64,000 nt of DNA from Prorocentrum cordatum (Eukaryota > Sar > Dinophyceae > Prorocentrales > Prorocentraceae). The number at the start of each line of letters is the position of its first letter. Within the stretch, counting starts at the first letter, position 1. A model generated the notes under the pieces. The model saw only the letters and a list, made by a program, of their open reading frames with translations, made no database searches and had not been told where the DNA came from. The stretch is from contig CAUYUJ010016059.1 in assembly GCA_963575745.1 (NCBI GenBank), positions 2,048,849-2,112,848 on the forward strand. The letters run 5' to 3'. A program made the translations under genes and the position numbers. Below, piece by piece: positions 1 through 9,339 of the stretch.

Positions 1-1
1 G

Positions 2-270
2 GGAGCATGGAAGCGCCATCGCACCATGGAGCACATCGGCTACGACCTCCCCGAATTGCTTGCCCGTTCGACAACCTGCCCTGGGTGTGGGAAGAACTTC
101 ATAACGCGATCGCGCATACTCAAGCACCTGAGAAGGTTCCCCAGGTGCCTGGCTGTACTCCAAGCAATTGAAGCCCCAATGGATTTGCAGGAGGCAGCCG
201 AACGCCGAGAAGAGGAACGAGAGGCTGTGGCGACGAGGAAGGCAATGGGGCATGGAGCTACAAAGGCGCT
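2..270 (+). pseudogene. LINE ORF2 fragment, C2HC zinc-finger segment
   Basis: The frame is open from the left edge of the window, so the upstream part lies outside. It encodes a zinc-finger-like knuckle: Cys-x2-Cys at about 77-88, then His and Cys in a KHLRRFPRC stretch, giving a C2HC pattern. A charged helical stretch rich in Glu and Arg follows. After about position 250 the sensible protein continues in another frame (see next entry), so this copy carries a frameshift, or less likely an intron. From recall, C-terminal zinc fingers of this kind follow the reverse transcriptase in a class of dinoflagellate LINE polyproteins, and the second LINE in this window has related fingers near 58500-58700. 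Identity as a retrotransposon tail is inferred from this layout; the RT itself is not in view. Confidence 0.55.
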
Positions 271-1314
271 GGTGCCCGCCCAACAGGTCATACACACAAG
301 CTTGCCGACTACATCGAGCAGCATCAGCTCCAGCTCTCGCCGGCGCCGCCTGCAGCAGCGGACCCTCAACCAGCGACGCCACCTGCAAGCGCATTCGCAC
401 CGTGCAGGCCCATGGTTACTACGGCTATGTTCTTGCTGCACCTTTTCTCAGGCAGACGCCGAACCGAGGATTTCCAGCACCACTTCGAGATGAACACTCG
501 GGAATGCAATTTGGTAGTATTATCGATCGACGTGCAGATAGACCCCGACAAAGGAGATCTGACGAAGCCAGACGTCGTCGAGTTCTGGTGCGCGGCGATA
601 CGACAGGGCAAAATATTTGGCATTGTGGCGGGCCCCCCCTGCGAGACGCGGTGCTCATCGCGCTGGCATGCCGCCGAGGGGAAAGCTCCGCGGCCACTAC
701 GTACACACGACTTTCCCTGGGGCATACAAGCAGCCAATCAAGCGGAGCGTCAACAGATAGCACTAGCCAACGAGCTATACAGGACAGCTCTACTACTCAT
801 CACCACTGGCTTGCAGTACAACGTATCTGCCGTGCTCGAGCATCCCGCTCCAGCCACCTGGTGCCCTCAAGCGCCTAGCAGCTGGCAGCGAGCAGAGACG
901 CTCTGGCTTTTGGAGCAGACGAGCGTCGAACTGCACTACATAGACCAGTGCCAGTTTGGGCAGGCCGCGCGAAAGCCAACATGCCTGATGGCGGTACACC
1001 TCAGTGAACTTACACAGGAGCTGGGGGCGGTACCTGGGGGACAGCTATGCCGACATAACGGACATGACAGAGCTTACGGACGAGACGGCCAAGGCGGCTG
1101 GAGGACCGCCCCCCTCAAATAATATCCTTCAAGGCTGTGCAAGGCAATGGCTACCGCATTCGCAGCCCACTGGGGACAGCTTGCTGACGAAGAGGCAATG
1201 TGGGCCGAAACGGATGAATGGTATCACAGGTTCTACGCCCCCTTGGACTACTACATCGAGCCAGAGCAGCTGGGCCACGACTGTCACAGGGCATGGGGTA
1301 ACCAACGGCGCTAG
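250..1314 (+). pseudogene. C5-cytosine methyltransferase-like domain of a decayed LINE
   Basis: Frame 1 reads a coherent protein. Motif I-like LLHLFSGRRR lies at about 427-459, an acidic SIDVQID strand near 520-540 could bind the methionine part of SAM, and AGPPCETRCSSRW (about 628-666) matches the Pro-Cys motif IV of C5-cytosine methyltransferases, with the candidate catalytic Cys at 640-642. LEHPAP near 835-852 stands where the family's ENV motif is expected, and DQCQFGQAARKPT (about 943-981) resembles motif VIII. An in-frame TAA at 1120-1122 interrupts the protein, which then continues in the same frame (YPSRLCKAMATAFAAHWGQL) to a TAG at 1312-1314. The stop and the upstream frameshift mark it as a pseudogene. 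Whether the family ever methylated DNA is unknown, and the target-recognition region looks reduced. Confidence 0.6.
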
Positions 1315-2740
1315 CAGCTGACACTGCAGCGGCACTACGTTTGCCTGCACAGATATTCGAGTTTAATTGTTTCAGGATTACTCATACTTGCCAGTCCCTG
1401 GAAGGGACCATCGGTTTGCAGTTTGGCGCAGACTATTGGCATCTTACAGATTGGAGGGCAGTTGGTATTACATAATGGTGTACAGTCGGGTAATATTTCA
1501 GAGTGGCAGCAGGCGCGTCAGCATCAGCGCACCTACTGTATGTACTCAAGACCCGCATTGCTACTGGGTTATTGGCACGGCTGCGTCTTGGACAGCGATT
1601 GCGTGCCATACTCGAGGGGGGGGGCCCGTAGCGCCCATACGGGTGGGCACGATCCCTCAATGGCGACGGAGCGTGCCCCCCCCTCGAGCACTTTCTGGAT
1701 TTATTGGTTTTCTTTCAACACTGGCATTTACTTCTATGATTATCCAGCGCCCTGGACAAGGCACTACGGTGCCATGGTTTAAGTCCTGAGGAAGCCCCGA
1801 ATGCGAGGGAAGACCTCAGGCAGCGTCGCCAAGTTTTGCCCTGGTTAGAACGCAAGTCCTGGGGAGGCCCCGAATGCGAGGGAACGCCCCAGGCACAAGT
1901 CGCCACGTTTTGTTGTGTACCCTGGCGGCGACTGGCCACCTACAACTTGGACGGCGCCAGCTGGCTGGCAGCGGGCGGTCCATACGCCGCCGGCGTACTA
2001 CTGACCGACATCGACAGCATACCCAGCACGACCCCGCACACCTCCTGTCAAGTCAACGCTGTCCTGGTGAGGATCAAACTTCGAGACGGGCTCGAAGGGC
2101 GGGGGGGAAGGACGAGTACTTCCCGCGCCCACCAGCGGGGATGGTGAGGGGCAGGGGGGGGGCAGGACGGCCACTACCTGCGCCCCCGCGGTCCGCCCTA
2201 GCTCGCCACCCCCACCATTCCCATGGAGAAGGAGGAGCTACCCGAGCGCCCGAGGGCGAAGCACAGGACAGCCGAGACATCCCACTCCGACGATAATAAG
2301 TACCAGGCCTGGGGTTCGCCCCCACCGAGGGCACTGTGACCCCTAGCCATAGCGGGACGAGGTGGGACAGCCAAGACCCCCACCTGAAGTCGGTGCACGG
2401 AGGCCTTGGAAGCCCACAACCAACGCGACACCAGCAACGATCCGACCCCCAACGACCTGACCAGCACGCTCCACACCCTGCACTCAGCCCTACAAACGAC
2501 CGCCATCTACAACCTCCGAGATCAGCACCCTCCTGTACTGCAGAGGCGGGGGTGGCATGACTGACGACATCGGATACTACGGCTAGTGAGTACCAGTACG
2601 ACCAAGACTGGACAGGATCAAGCAGGAGTACCAACCCGTCCAGCGCGGCTAGGACGAGGGATACGTGTTCGAGCACCACAGTGTCAGGCAGCACTGCAGG
2701 TTCACCATGGAGTACTCGACGAGAAGGGGCGGCCTGCCCC
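1315..2740. other. No gene recognised
   Basis: About 1.4 kb with several overlapping stop-poor frames in GC-rich sequence, none with recognisable domains. It holds the short duplication listed at 1787-1930. It could include the 3' untranslated part of the LINE fragment to its left. Confidence 0.5.
1787..1930 (+). repeat. Two-copy tandem repeat, about 70 bp
   Basis: Two adjacent imperfect copies share the block GGCCCCGAATGCGAGGGAA (AAGCCCCG in the first copy) followed by a CAGGC...TCGCCA..TTTTG pattern, starting near 1787 and 1857. Confidence 0.6.
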
Positions 2741-2742
2741 TC

Positions 2743-3007
2743 GGCGAGGGATACACAGCGCCAGGCGCCGAAGGGTGTATCCCCGTCGCCCTCGCGTGGC
2801 ATGCGAGGGGCCGAGGCCAGCCGGCCTTGATCGGCATGATGACGAGAGCAGCCGCTGCAGACCTGCTGGAGCCCAAGAGCGGCTCGGCGGGCCTCCACAG
2901 CGCGCTGCGCCGAAGGGTGGAGGCCGCCGCAGCTGGGGGCAGCCAGCCACCCGAAGACCCCACGGCGGCTGGGCTCAGCGCGAGGCGCCGAAGGGAGCCC
3001 AGCCGCC
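2743..3007. repeat. Three hairpins with a shared 18-nt loop and unrelated stems
   Basis: Three inverted repeats sit within 265 bp. Hairpin 1 has arms at 2743-2756 and 2775-2790, hairpin 2 at 2886-2898 and 2917-2928, and hairpin 3 at 2964-2976 and 2995-3007 (a perfect 13-bp stem). The three stem sequences are unrelated. The 18-nt loops are almost identical, with consensus AGCGCNNNGCGCCGAAGG, and each loop can form its own small GCGC/GCGC pairing. Conserved loops inside unrelated stems suggest one small mobile or copying module that acquires a new inverted flank at each site. No coding function is evident. Confidence 0.75.
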
Positions 3008-3490
3008 ACCCACGCGGCCGCCAGCCCACAAAGAGGCCGACGGCCTGGCCGTGCGCCGCGCTGGCTGACGCCCGCTGGCGCGGGCGCGCGCGGCGCCCGC
3101 CCGTGGGCCCTGACGGGCCCCCTTTTTTTTTTTTTTTTCTTTTTGCTGAAACCCGGCCCCCCTTCTCCCTCCTCTGAGGTTTAACTTGGTCCCTGGTTCC
3201 CTCTGCTTTCCTCGGGGTCGGGTTCCCGGGGCCGCTGTCCGAGTGCCCGCACGGCCCTGGAGGGCCGCTGCGGCGCGCTCCGCGCCCGCGGGGCGCGCGA
3301 CAAGACGCTGCATAGCGAGAAATGAGAAATGAGGAGGAGGAGGAGGAGGACCAGCGCGAGATTTTGGGATGAGTGCAATTTCGGTCTTCGACTCGAATGA
3401 TGCTGGGCCTCGTTCGACCACCTGCTCGATCGGGATCCCCCCCACCTGGGAAAGGAGAGCACGGACGGCTGCGCTGTGAGGGCGTAATAA
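3008..3490. other. GC-rich intergenic sequence
   Basis: Very GC-rich, with short inverted repeats (for example GGGCCCTGACGGGCCC near 3105) and a T-rich run near 3120-3140. No gene seen. Confidence 0.5.
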
Positions 3491-3905
3491 CTAGAGGCTG
3501 AGAAGGAGAGGGGAGGAGAGGGCGCTGAGGACGAGGGAAGGGAGGAGGAGCATCCACGGCGAGGGCGAGGAGGAGGAAGAGGCGGAGGAGGAGGTGGAGG
3601 AGGAGGCGGAGGAGGAGCAGCAGCAGCAGGAGGAGGAGGAGGAGGAGGGCGCGGAGGAGGAGGAGGAGGAGGAGGAGGAGGAGGAGGCGGAGGAGAAGGA
3701 GGGGGAGGAGCAGAAGAAGGAGGAGGAGGAGGAAAAGGCGCAGAAGGAACAGGAGGGGGAGGAGGAGCAGCGGAGGAGAATTAGGAGGAAAAAGGAGTAC
3801 AATGGAGGAGGAGGAGGACGAGGAGGAGTACGAGGGGGAAAAGGAGGGGGAGGAGGAGGAGAGGGGGAGAGAGGGGGGGGGGAACAGCAGGAGGGGGAGG
3901 CGGAG
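3490..3905 (+). repeat. (GGA)n purine tract
   Basis: Degenerate GGA/GAG trinucleotide tract about 400 bp long. It gives long artificial Glu/Gly frames on one strand and Ser/Leu/Pro frames on the other. No start context or domain supports a protein. Confidence 0.9.
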
Positions 3906-4084
3906 AGGCCCCGCCCCCTCCCGTCCCAACCAACCGACCGCGCAGAAGCGGAGCGCTCGGAGGGAGGCGGGGGAGGAGCGGAGGCACCCGCGCCTAGCAC
4001 AGGCGCACCGCCGGCCGCTTCGCGGAGAGTGCCGCTTCCCGCCCCGCCACGCGCGACGACGCCCGGAGCTCTGGGGTGACGCCG

Positions 4085-4165
4085 GCCACCGCCGCCGTCG
4101 TTTTTGGACGCCCGAAATGGGTACGGAAACAATGGGTACAATGCCGAACAACAAATGTTGTTCAA
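4085..4165. repeat. Copy of the GGGTACAATGCC inverted-repeat family
   Basis: Shares GGACGCCCGAAATGGGTACG and the following GGTACAATGCC block with the fuller element at 61597-61742. Ends in a short palindrome (AACAACAAATGTTGTT). Like the other copy it lies beside a GGA/TCC trinucleotide tract. Confidence 0.65.
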
Positions 4166-4369
4166 AAAGGGACGGGAGGAGCTCTCGTGAGGGCCTCGCA
4201 GCGGGACTGGTGGAGTTCGCACAGGTTAGGAAGCCGCAGCGTGTGATTACCCTCTAGGATGCTTGTGGAAGGCGATCCCCAGAGGAAGTGAGAGTTTGTG
4301 ACGATACTGGAAATTCGATCTAGTGTGTCAGGAGCCTCTTGGATGCATATGAAAATATCTCGGAGTGGG

Positions 4370-4930
4370 TTTGCTGGGCCTCTTGGAGGGCTCTTGGGGG
4401 CATCTGGGGGGCTGCTTGGGGGCCACTTGGGAAGTTCTTGGGAGCCACTGGGGGCTCTTGGGACCATCTTTGGGGGAAAGGCTCGACATATCACTTGGTA
4501 TTCTCCCTCTTTGGCCCCTTTTAGGGCTCTCTTGGGGCTCCCTTGGGCCGTCTTAGGGGGCCGTCTTGGGGCCCCCTGGGGGGGCAGTCTTGGGACTCTC
4601 TTGGTCTCTTGGGGGCCTTCTGGGTCGTCTTGGGACCATATCGGAACTTCGGGCCGTCTCGGACGCTTGGAAAAAGGCGAGTACATAAAATGCACGCTTC
4701 CCTAAATGATCAGGGCATTTTTTTCCTCGTGGGGCCCGCTCGGCAACTCTCTGGGAACACTCATCGGGCGTTTCGGGGATTTCGTGAGCCGTCTCGAAGG
4801 CATCTTGGACCGTCGTAGGGCTTCCCCGGGCCGTCTCGACGCTTCCTTGGACTATTTTCACGCGCTGTTTGGGCTCTCTGGGGCCTTCTTGAAACCTCTG
4901 AAGGCCCTGGAGGCCCCAGGGGAGCGTTGG
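4370..4930 (+). repeat. CTTGGGG 10-12-bp degenerate array (copy 1)
   Basis: Degenerate tandem array of a CTCTTGGGGGC-like unit. Successive TTGG steps are mostly 10-12 bp apart, decaying toward the right end. The same kind of array recurs at 15115-15350, 34640-34900, 43360-43500, 44640-45220 and 46560-46775, always in the same orientation. Confidence 0.8.
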
Positions 4931-5364
4931 GGAGCCCGTCCACCCCAGCCCCCATCAAACGGGGCTTTCGCCCCCCAGGGAGGGGGACCGGGGGAGGGGG
5001 AGCCAGATATTCCACACGCCTTATCCCCCCCCGGCAAGCGGGCGCCGGCGGATCCTGGCAACGTCAGATCTGAGGGTCGTCGGCCGCCGCTGCCGGTCGC
5101 CGTCGCCCGAAGATGAACGATATTGTATAATCGGGGGAGCGTAAGACCCGGGTTTGCCGGGACTCGGATTCGCCATCGTTTTTTGACGACCGCGCCTCGG
5201 ATTTTGACGAGGAGGAGTTTCGTGGGATGTCTGCAGCGGGAGGCCTCGTCAAAATGCAGGCTCGGCCTCGTCATTTTTTTGACGACCTCGTCGGGCCAAC
5301 CCGAGTCCCCCGTACCCGGGTCTTACGTCTCCCCGAACATAAACTGTTAGAGTTCCGCGCAGGT
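4931..5364. other. No gene recognised
   Basis: Mixed GC-rich sequence with short self-similar pieces such as TTTTTTGACGACC at about 5179 and 5275 and TCGGATTTTGACGAGGAGG near 5200. Nothing codes recognisably. Confidence 0.4.
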
Positions 5365-5371
5365 TTTTTGG

Positions 5372-5421
5372 ATCGGCGCTGCGCCTCCGTGGCGCGCTCC
5401 GCGCCGATGCAATCGATCCGA
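5372..5421. repeat. Imperfect palindrome
   Basis: ATCGGCGC on the left pairs with GCGCCGAT on the right around a GC-rich loop containing GCGCCTCCGTGGCGCGC. An outer GGATC/GATCC pair is also present. Confidence 0.5.
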
Positions 5422-5524
5422 GCTGAGCTCCGAACATCTGTTGTTCCCCTAGCCGCCCCTCCCCAGACATCCAACGTTCTGAGAACAAACAAAAACATGT
5501 TTTCCAGATATCCGCCCAGGACGA

Positions 5525-5610
5525 AAAAACCCGTGCCAGAGAATGGGTCGAGACCTCATGGGATTCCGCATGGAACAAATCAAGACATCGGATCTCTGGG
5601 TCCTGAAATG
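5525..5610 (+). repeat. Family F repeat, diverged copy
   Basis: Carries GAATGGGTCGAGACCTC followed by a degraded version of the small internal hairpin of family F. Compare 60800-60880, 53505-53595 and the reverse-orientation copies near 38950-39050 and 61405-61500. Confidence 0.6.
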
Positions 5611-6160
5611 TCTCCTCATCGGGAGCGGATACCATTATTTCCCCCTCCTCCTGCATATTCTTCGCTGCCTCACCTCCTCACCCTCTGCGTCGTCATCCCT
5701 GCCCTCCTGACCCTCGTCGTTCCTTCCTCGCCATCCTCGTTATCCCCACATTTCCTGAATTTGTAGCTGTCCTCATATCCTCCTCCTCCTTTCCGTTTTG
5801 CCTCCTTCATGCACCTTTTTCTCCCTATAACTCATCCGTATTTCCACTTCCTTTCATCGTCCTGTTTGTTCTTCTCACGTCTGTCATGTCTCATCTCTCC
5901 TAACGCTTGTTGTCGGCATCCCTTATTGTTCCTCTTCCTGCCTCCTCCCTCCATCCCTCCCCTCCCTTCCTCGTTCTGGTTCCCGTTTCCCTGCTTGTTC
6001 GCCCGTATCATGCCTCCTCCCCCCGTCAATTGTTCTTCCCCCATCTCTTTCTTCTCGGTCGATTCCTTTTGTTACTCTATCTCTCTCCCTCTCCCCCTCT
6101 CCCTCCCTCTCCATCCCCTCCTCGGTCCTCCATCTTCAACGATATCATCAGATTGAGGGG
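5611..6160. other. Pyrimidine-rich tract, no gene
   Basis: About 550 bp of CCT/TCC-rich sequence on the + strand without a fixed repeat period. Open frames here are Ser/Pro/Leu-rich artefacts. Confidence 0.6.
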
Positions 6161-6234
6161 GTGGCACGGTCTTTCACTGCCCCTGGGCGCGCGGCTGAAG
6201 TTGGGTTCCGCGGTGCGGAGGTGTGTCGCGTCCT

Positions 6235-6560
6235 TGCGGGGTTGTTTTTTGTTGTTGTGATGATTGGTGTACGTGTTGTTGTCGTTGGTGGTGGCGCTGT
6301 TATTGCTGTTGATTGTACTGTCAGTGCTGTTGTTGGTGTTGGTGTTGTTATTGTTAATGCTGTTATGGTTGAGTATGCTGTTGTTGCTGCTGGTGTCGGT
6401 GTTGTGGTTGGTGGTGGTGGTGTTGCTGCACTGTTTGATATAGTTGATGCTGTTGTTGGTGGTGTGTTCGTGTTGTTGATGTTATTGTTGGCGTCGTTAT
6501 CGATGTCGTTGTCGTCGTCGATGTTGATGTTGTCGTTGTGGTGTTTGTTTATTGTTTCTG
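6235..6560 (+). repeat. Degenerate (GTT/GTG)n tract 1
   Basis: Trinucleotide-like tract dominated by GTTGTTGGTG steps. It ends in a unique module (6575-6740) that recurs at 7665-7840. Confidence 0.85.
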
Positions 6561-6574
6561 ATGCTTGTGAATTC

Positions 6575-6740
6575 TCATTTCTAAAGAAGAAGTGTAGTCG
6601 ATCCCCCCTGCCCGGTAACCATTTGCGTTTCTCTAGCGAAGTGTTTTTTTTCTCGTGGCTCGCACCCTTTTTTCTAACAAGGGAAAGCGAGATGTCACCA
6701 AACTGGGATGTTTGGCTCCGAGCTACAGCAACAATGGCTC
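6575..6740 (+). repeat. Duplicated module following a GTT tract (copy 1)
   Basis: Shares with 7665-7840 the order CATTTCT.AAGAA.AAGT, GATnCCCCCCT, a GCTCGCACCCT..TTTT block, a CAACAA..GGCTCCCG block and TCCTCAC. Confidence 0.65.
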
Positions 6741-7000
6741 CCGGCTGATACTTCCTCACAATGTGTTCAAAATCGGGCTCTCGCGCGGGACGTCCTCATA
6801 ATCTAAGCAGGAATCGCGCTCTGACAACCTCGCAATTTGTTCCAACGCCGCGCCCTCGACACTCAGGAATCACGCTCTCGCTGTGGATTTCCGCACGATG
6901 TATTTAGGAATCGCGCTATCTCGAGAGACTGCCCCGCGATTCATGCAGGACTCACACTTCAGCAACCCGCTTGCTCGGCCCGGCCGCCTGGGCCCGCCTT
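6740..7000 (+). repeat. GGAATCGCGCTCTCGC repeats (block 1)
   Basis: Degenerate tandem units of about 45-60 bp built on a TTCAGGAATCGCGCTCTCGC core followed by a CTCGCAATTT-like half. Related blocks lie at 7845-8130 and 10985-11190. Confidence 0.65.
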
Positions 7001-7164
7001 CCCGACCTGTCCGCTAGGATCTGTCCGCCCGATCTGCCCGTCTGGTTATGCCACATGTTTTCTGCTCCAAGCGCACCCCTCCTGCTACTCTCTTTCTCTC
7101 TCGTGCTCCATCCTACTCCCTCCCCCTTCCATCCGTCCTCTCTTCCCCTGTTTTCGGGGCTCCT

Positions 7165-7300
7165 CTAAATGCACGTGGCAATTAAAGAAGATATACCCCC
7201 AAGGGGGTTCACTTGAGGAGGAAGAGGGCGGGTACCAAGGGCTTGGGAAAAAGGTGTGGAATGGCACGCGATCAGAAAGAAGCGGCCGGTCTTAAAATGA
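7165..7300 (+). repeat. Module preceding a GTT tract (copy 1)
   Basis: AGAAGATATACCCCCAAGGG, GGAAGAGGGCGGGTA, GGGCTTGGGAAA and CTTAAAATGA recur in the same order at 8995-9115. In both places the module leads into a GTT tract, showing that a unit of more than 1 kb was duplicated. Confidence 0.7.
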
Positions 7301-7660
7301 CTGGCGTTGTTGCTGTTGCGATTTGTGTTTGTGTTGTTGTTGGAGTTGTTATTATTGTTGGTGGTGATGGTGGTTGTTGTTGTGTTGTTTGTTATTGTTG
7401 ATGATGTTTTGTTTGTTGTTGGTGGTGGTGTGGTTGTTGCTGTTATCTTTGATGTGGTTGTTGGTGCTAGTGTTGGTGCTGTCGTTGTTGCTGTTGTTGT
7501 TTTGTCGTCGGAATTGTTGTTAGTGGTGTAGTGTTGTTGGTGGTGTCAGTGTTGCTGTTGTTGCTGTTGCTGTTGTCGTCGTCGTCGTTTTGTCGTTGTC
7601 GTTGTCGATGTTGGTGGTGCTGCTGACGTTATTTTAGTGATAGTCGTAGTAGCCGTTGTT
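7300..7660 (+). repeat. Degenerate (GTT)n tract 2
   Basis: GTTGTTGTTG-type tract between the two duplicated modules. Valine-rich open frames here are artefacts. Confidence 0.85.
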
Positions 7661-7664
7661 GGTG

Positions 7665-7840
7665 TTGAATTTGCATTTCTGAAGAACAAGTATTGCTGAT
7701 ACCCCCCCTCCGGTGCATACTGTTTTTCTCCATCAAAGTGTGCCCCTCGACGCTCGCACCCTGTTTTTTGGCAGGGAAAGTCTTGATGCTCAAACTGTGC
7801 CCTTGGCCCCCATGTTACAACAACAACGGCTCCCGCCTGA
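7665..7840 (+). repeat. Duplicated module following a GTT tract (copy 2)
   Basis: Second copy of the module at 6575-6740, in the same position relative to its GTT tract. Confidence 0.65.
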
Positions 7841-7844
7841 GACG

Positions 7845-8130
7845 TCCTCACAATTTAGCCAGGGCCCCCGCTCCCGCCCGAGGCTTCCTCGCATTTTATT
7901 CAGGAATCACACTCTCGCTTGGGACCTCCTTACAATTCATTTAGGAATCGCTCTCCCGGCGCTCTGGAGTCGCGCTCTCACTGGAGCTGTACTTGCAATT
8001 TACTCTCGAATAGCGACCTTGCGTTGGAATTCCTTGCAATTTATTCAAGCGCCGCGCTCCCGCCCAGGCACCCAGGAGTCGCACTCACGCTTAGGACTCC
8101 CTCACAGATTACCTAGGAACTGGGATCTCG
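7845..8130 (+). repeat. GGAATCGCGCTCTCGC repeats (block 2)
   Basis: Same degenerate 45-60 bp units as at 6740-7000, with repeated CTCACAATTTA and AGGAATCGC cores. Confidence 0.65.
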
Positions 8131-8800
8131 CTGCCCTTCGTGGCCCCGTTGCAGCCCTTCGTGGCCCCCTCGCTTTGTTTCGTGGCCCCGTTGCAGCCCC
8201 TCGTAGCCTCCTCGCTGCCCTTCGTGGCCCCGTTGCAGCCCTTCGTGGCCCCCTATCGCTTTGTTTCGAGGCACCGTTGCAGCCCTTCGTGGCCCCGTTG
8301 CAGCCCTTCGTGGCCCCCTCGCTGCCCTTCGTGGCCCCGTTGCTGCCCTTCGTTGCCCCCTCGCTGCCCTTCGTGGCCCCATATATGTATGCCCTTCGTG
8401 GCCCCATATGCATGCCCTTCGTGGCCCCGCTGTCGCCCTTCGTGGTCCCCTCGCTGCCCTTCGTGGCCCCGTTGCTGCCCTCAGTGGCCCCGTCCTTGCC
8501 CTCCGCGGCCCAACATGCGTATGCCCTTCGTGGCCCCCGCTCGTTCGCGCCCGTTGTGGCCCCATGTGCATGCCCTTCGTGGCCCGGCTGTCGCGGTTTG
8601 TGGCCCCCTCACTGTCCTACGTGGCCCAGTTGCTACCCTCAGTGGCCCGATCGTTACCTTCTGTGGCCCGCATTATCTGCCCTTCGTGGCCCCCGCTCGT
8701 TCGCGCTCTTCGTGGCCCCATACGCATTCCATTCGTGTCCCCGCTGTCGCCCTTCGTGGCCTACTTCGTGTCCTTCGTGGCCCTGCTGTCGTTCTCTCTC
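8130..8800 (+). repeat. 21-bp minisatellite
   Basis: Tandem units of GTGGCCCCGTTGCAGCCCTT plus C, 21 bp in the regular part and more irregular to the right. Because 21 is a multiple of three the frames stay open and yield repetitive ALRGPVA or PSWPRCS peptides. Irregular units and the lack of any domain argue against a protein. Confidence 0.85.
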
Positions 8801-8880
8801 GCTTTCGCTCGTCATCGTCGTCGCCGTCGTCGTCGTCGCCGTCGTCGTCGACGTCGTCGTCGTCTTGTCGGTCCCCTGTC
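8800..8880 (+). repeat. (CGT)n tract
   Basis: CGTCGTCGCCGT trinucleotide run at the end of the minisatellite. Confidence 0.8.
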
Positions 8881-8994
8881 CGTCCCTTTTGGGGTCGGGT
8901 CGACGGTCCGCAGCCGCCCCGCCGATCAGCGCTGCCGCTGGCCAGGCTGACGGTCCGCCGCCGCCCCGCTGCTTGCCGGGGCCCGGCCTGCAGG

Positions 8995-9115
8995 GAAGAA
9001 AAGTATATTTCCCGAAAGGGGTTGGATCGAAGACGAAGAGGGCGGATATCGAGGGTTTGGGAAATACGCGTTATTGGACACTCGAGCAGATAAGGGCGAA
9101 CAGACTTAAAATGAT
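8995..9115 (+). repeat. Module preceding a GTT tract (copy 2)
   Basis: Second copy of the 7165-7300 module: AGTATATTTCCCGAAAGGGG, GAAGAGGGCGGATA, GGGTTTGGGAAA and CTTAAAATGA, followed by a GTT tract at 9115-9235. Confidence 0.7.
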
Positions 9116-9339
9116 TGTTGTAATTGTTGTTGTTGGTGTTGTTGTAGTTTGTTGTTGTTGTCGTTGGTGTTGCTGAGTGTATGTTTATTTGTGTTATTGT
9201 TGTTGGTGTTGTTGCTGCTTCTGTTGAGAGCGACGGATTCCAGACGCCCCCCAGGGGGATGGCGGGGGGGAAGGGAGAGCGCGTCGCATGGCATTGCGGG
9301 GGGGGGGCAGGGGGAGTCGCTGTACCGACGCGACTCCTA

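Noticed and set aside
3490-4160. Glu-rich and Leu/Ser-rich ORFs including a 501-codon minus-strand frame
   Set aside because: Shadows of the GGA tract and GC-rich sequence; no start context or domain.
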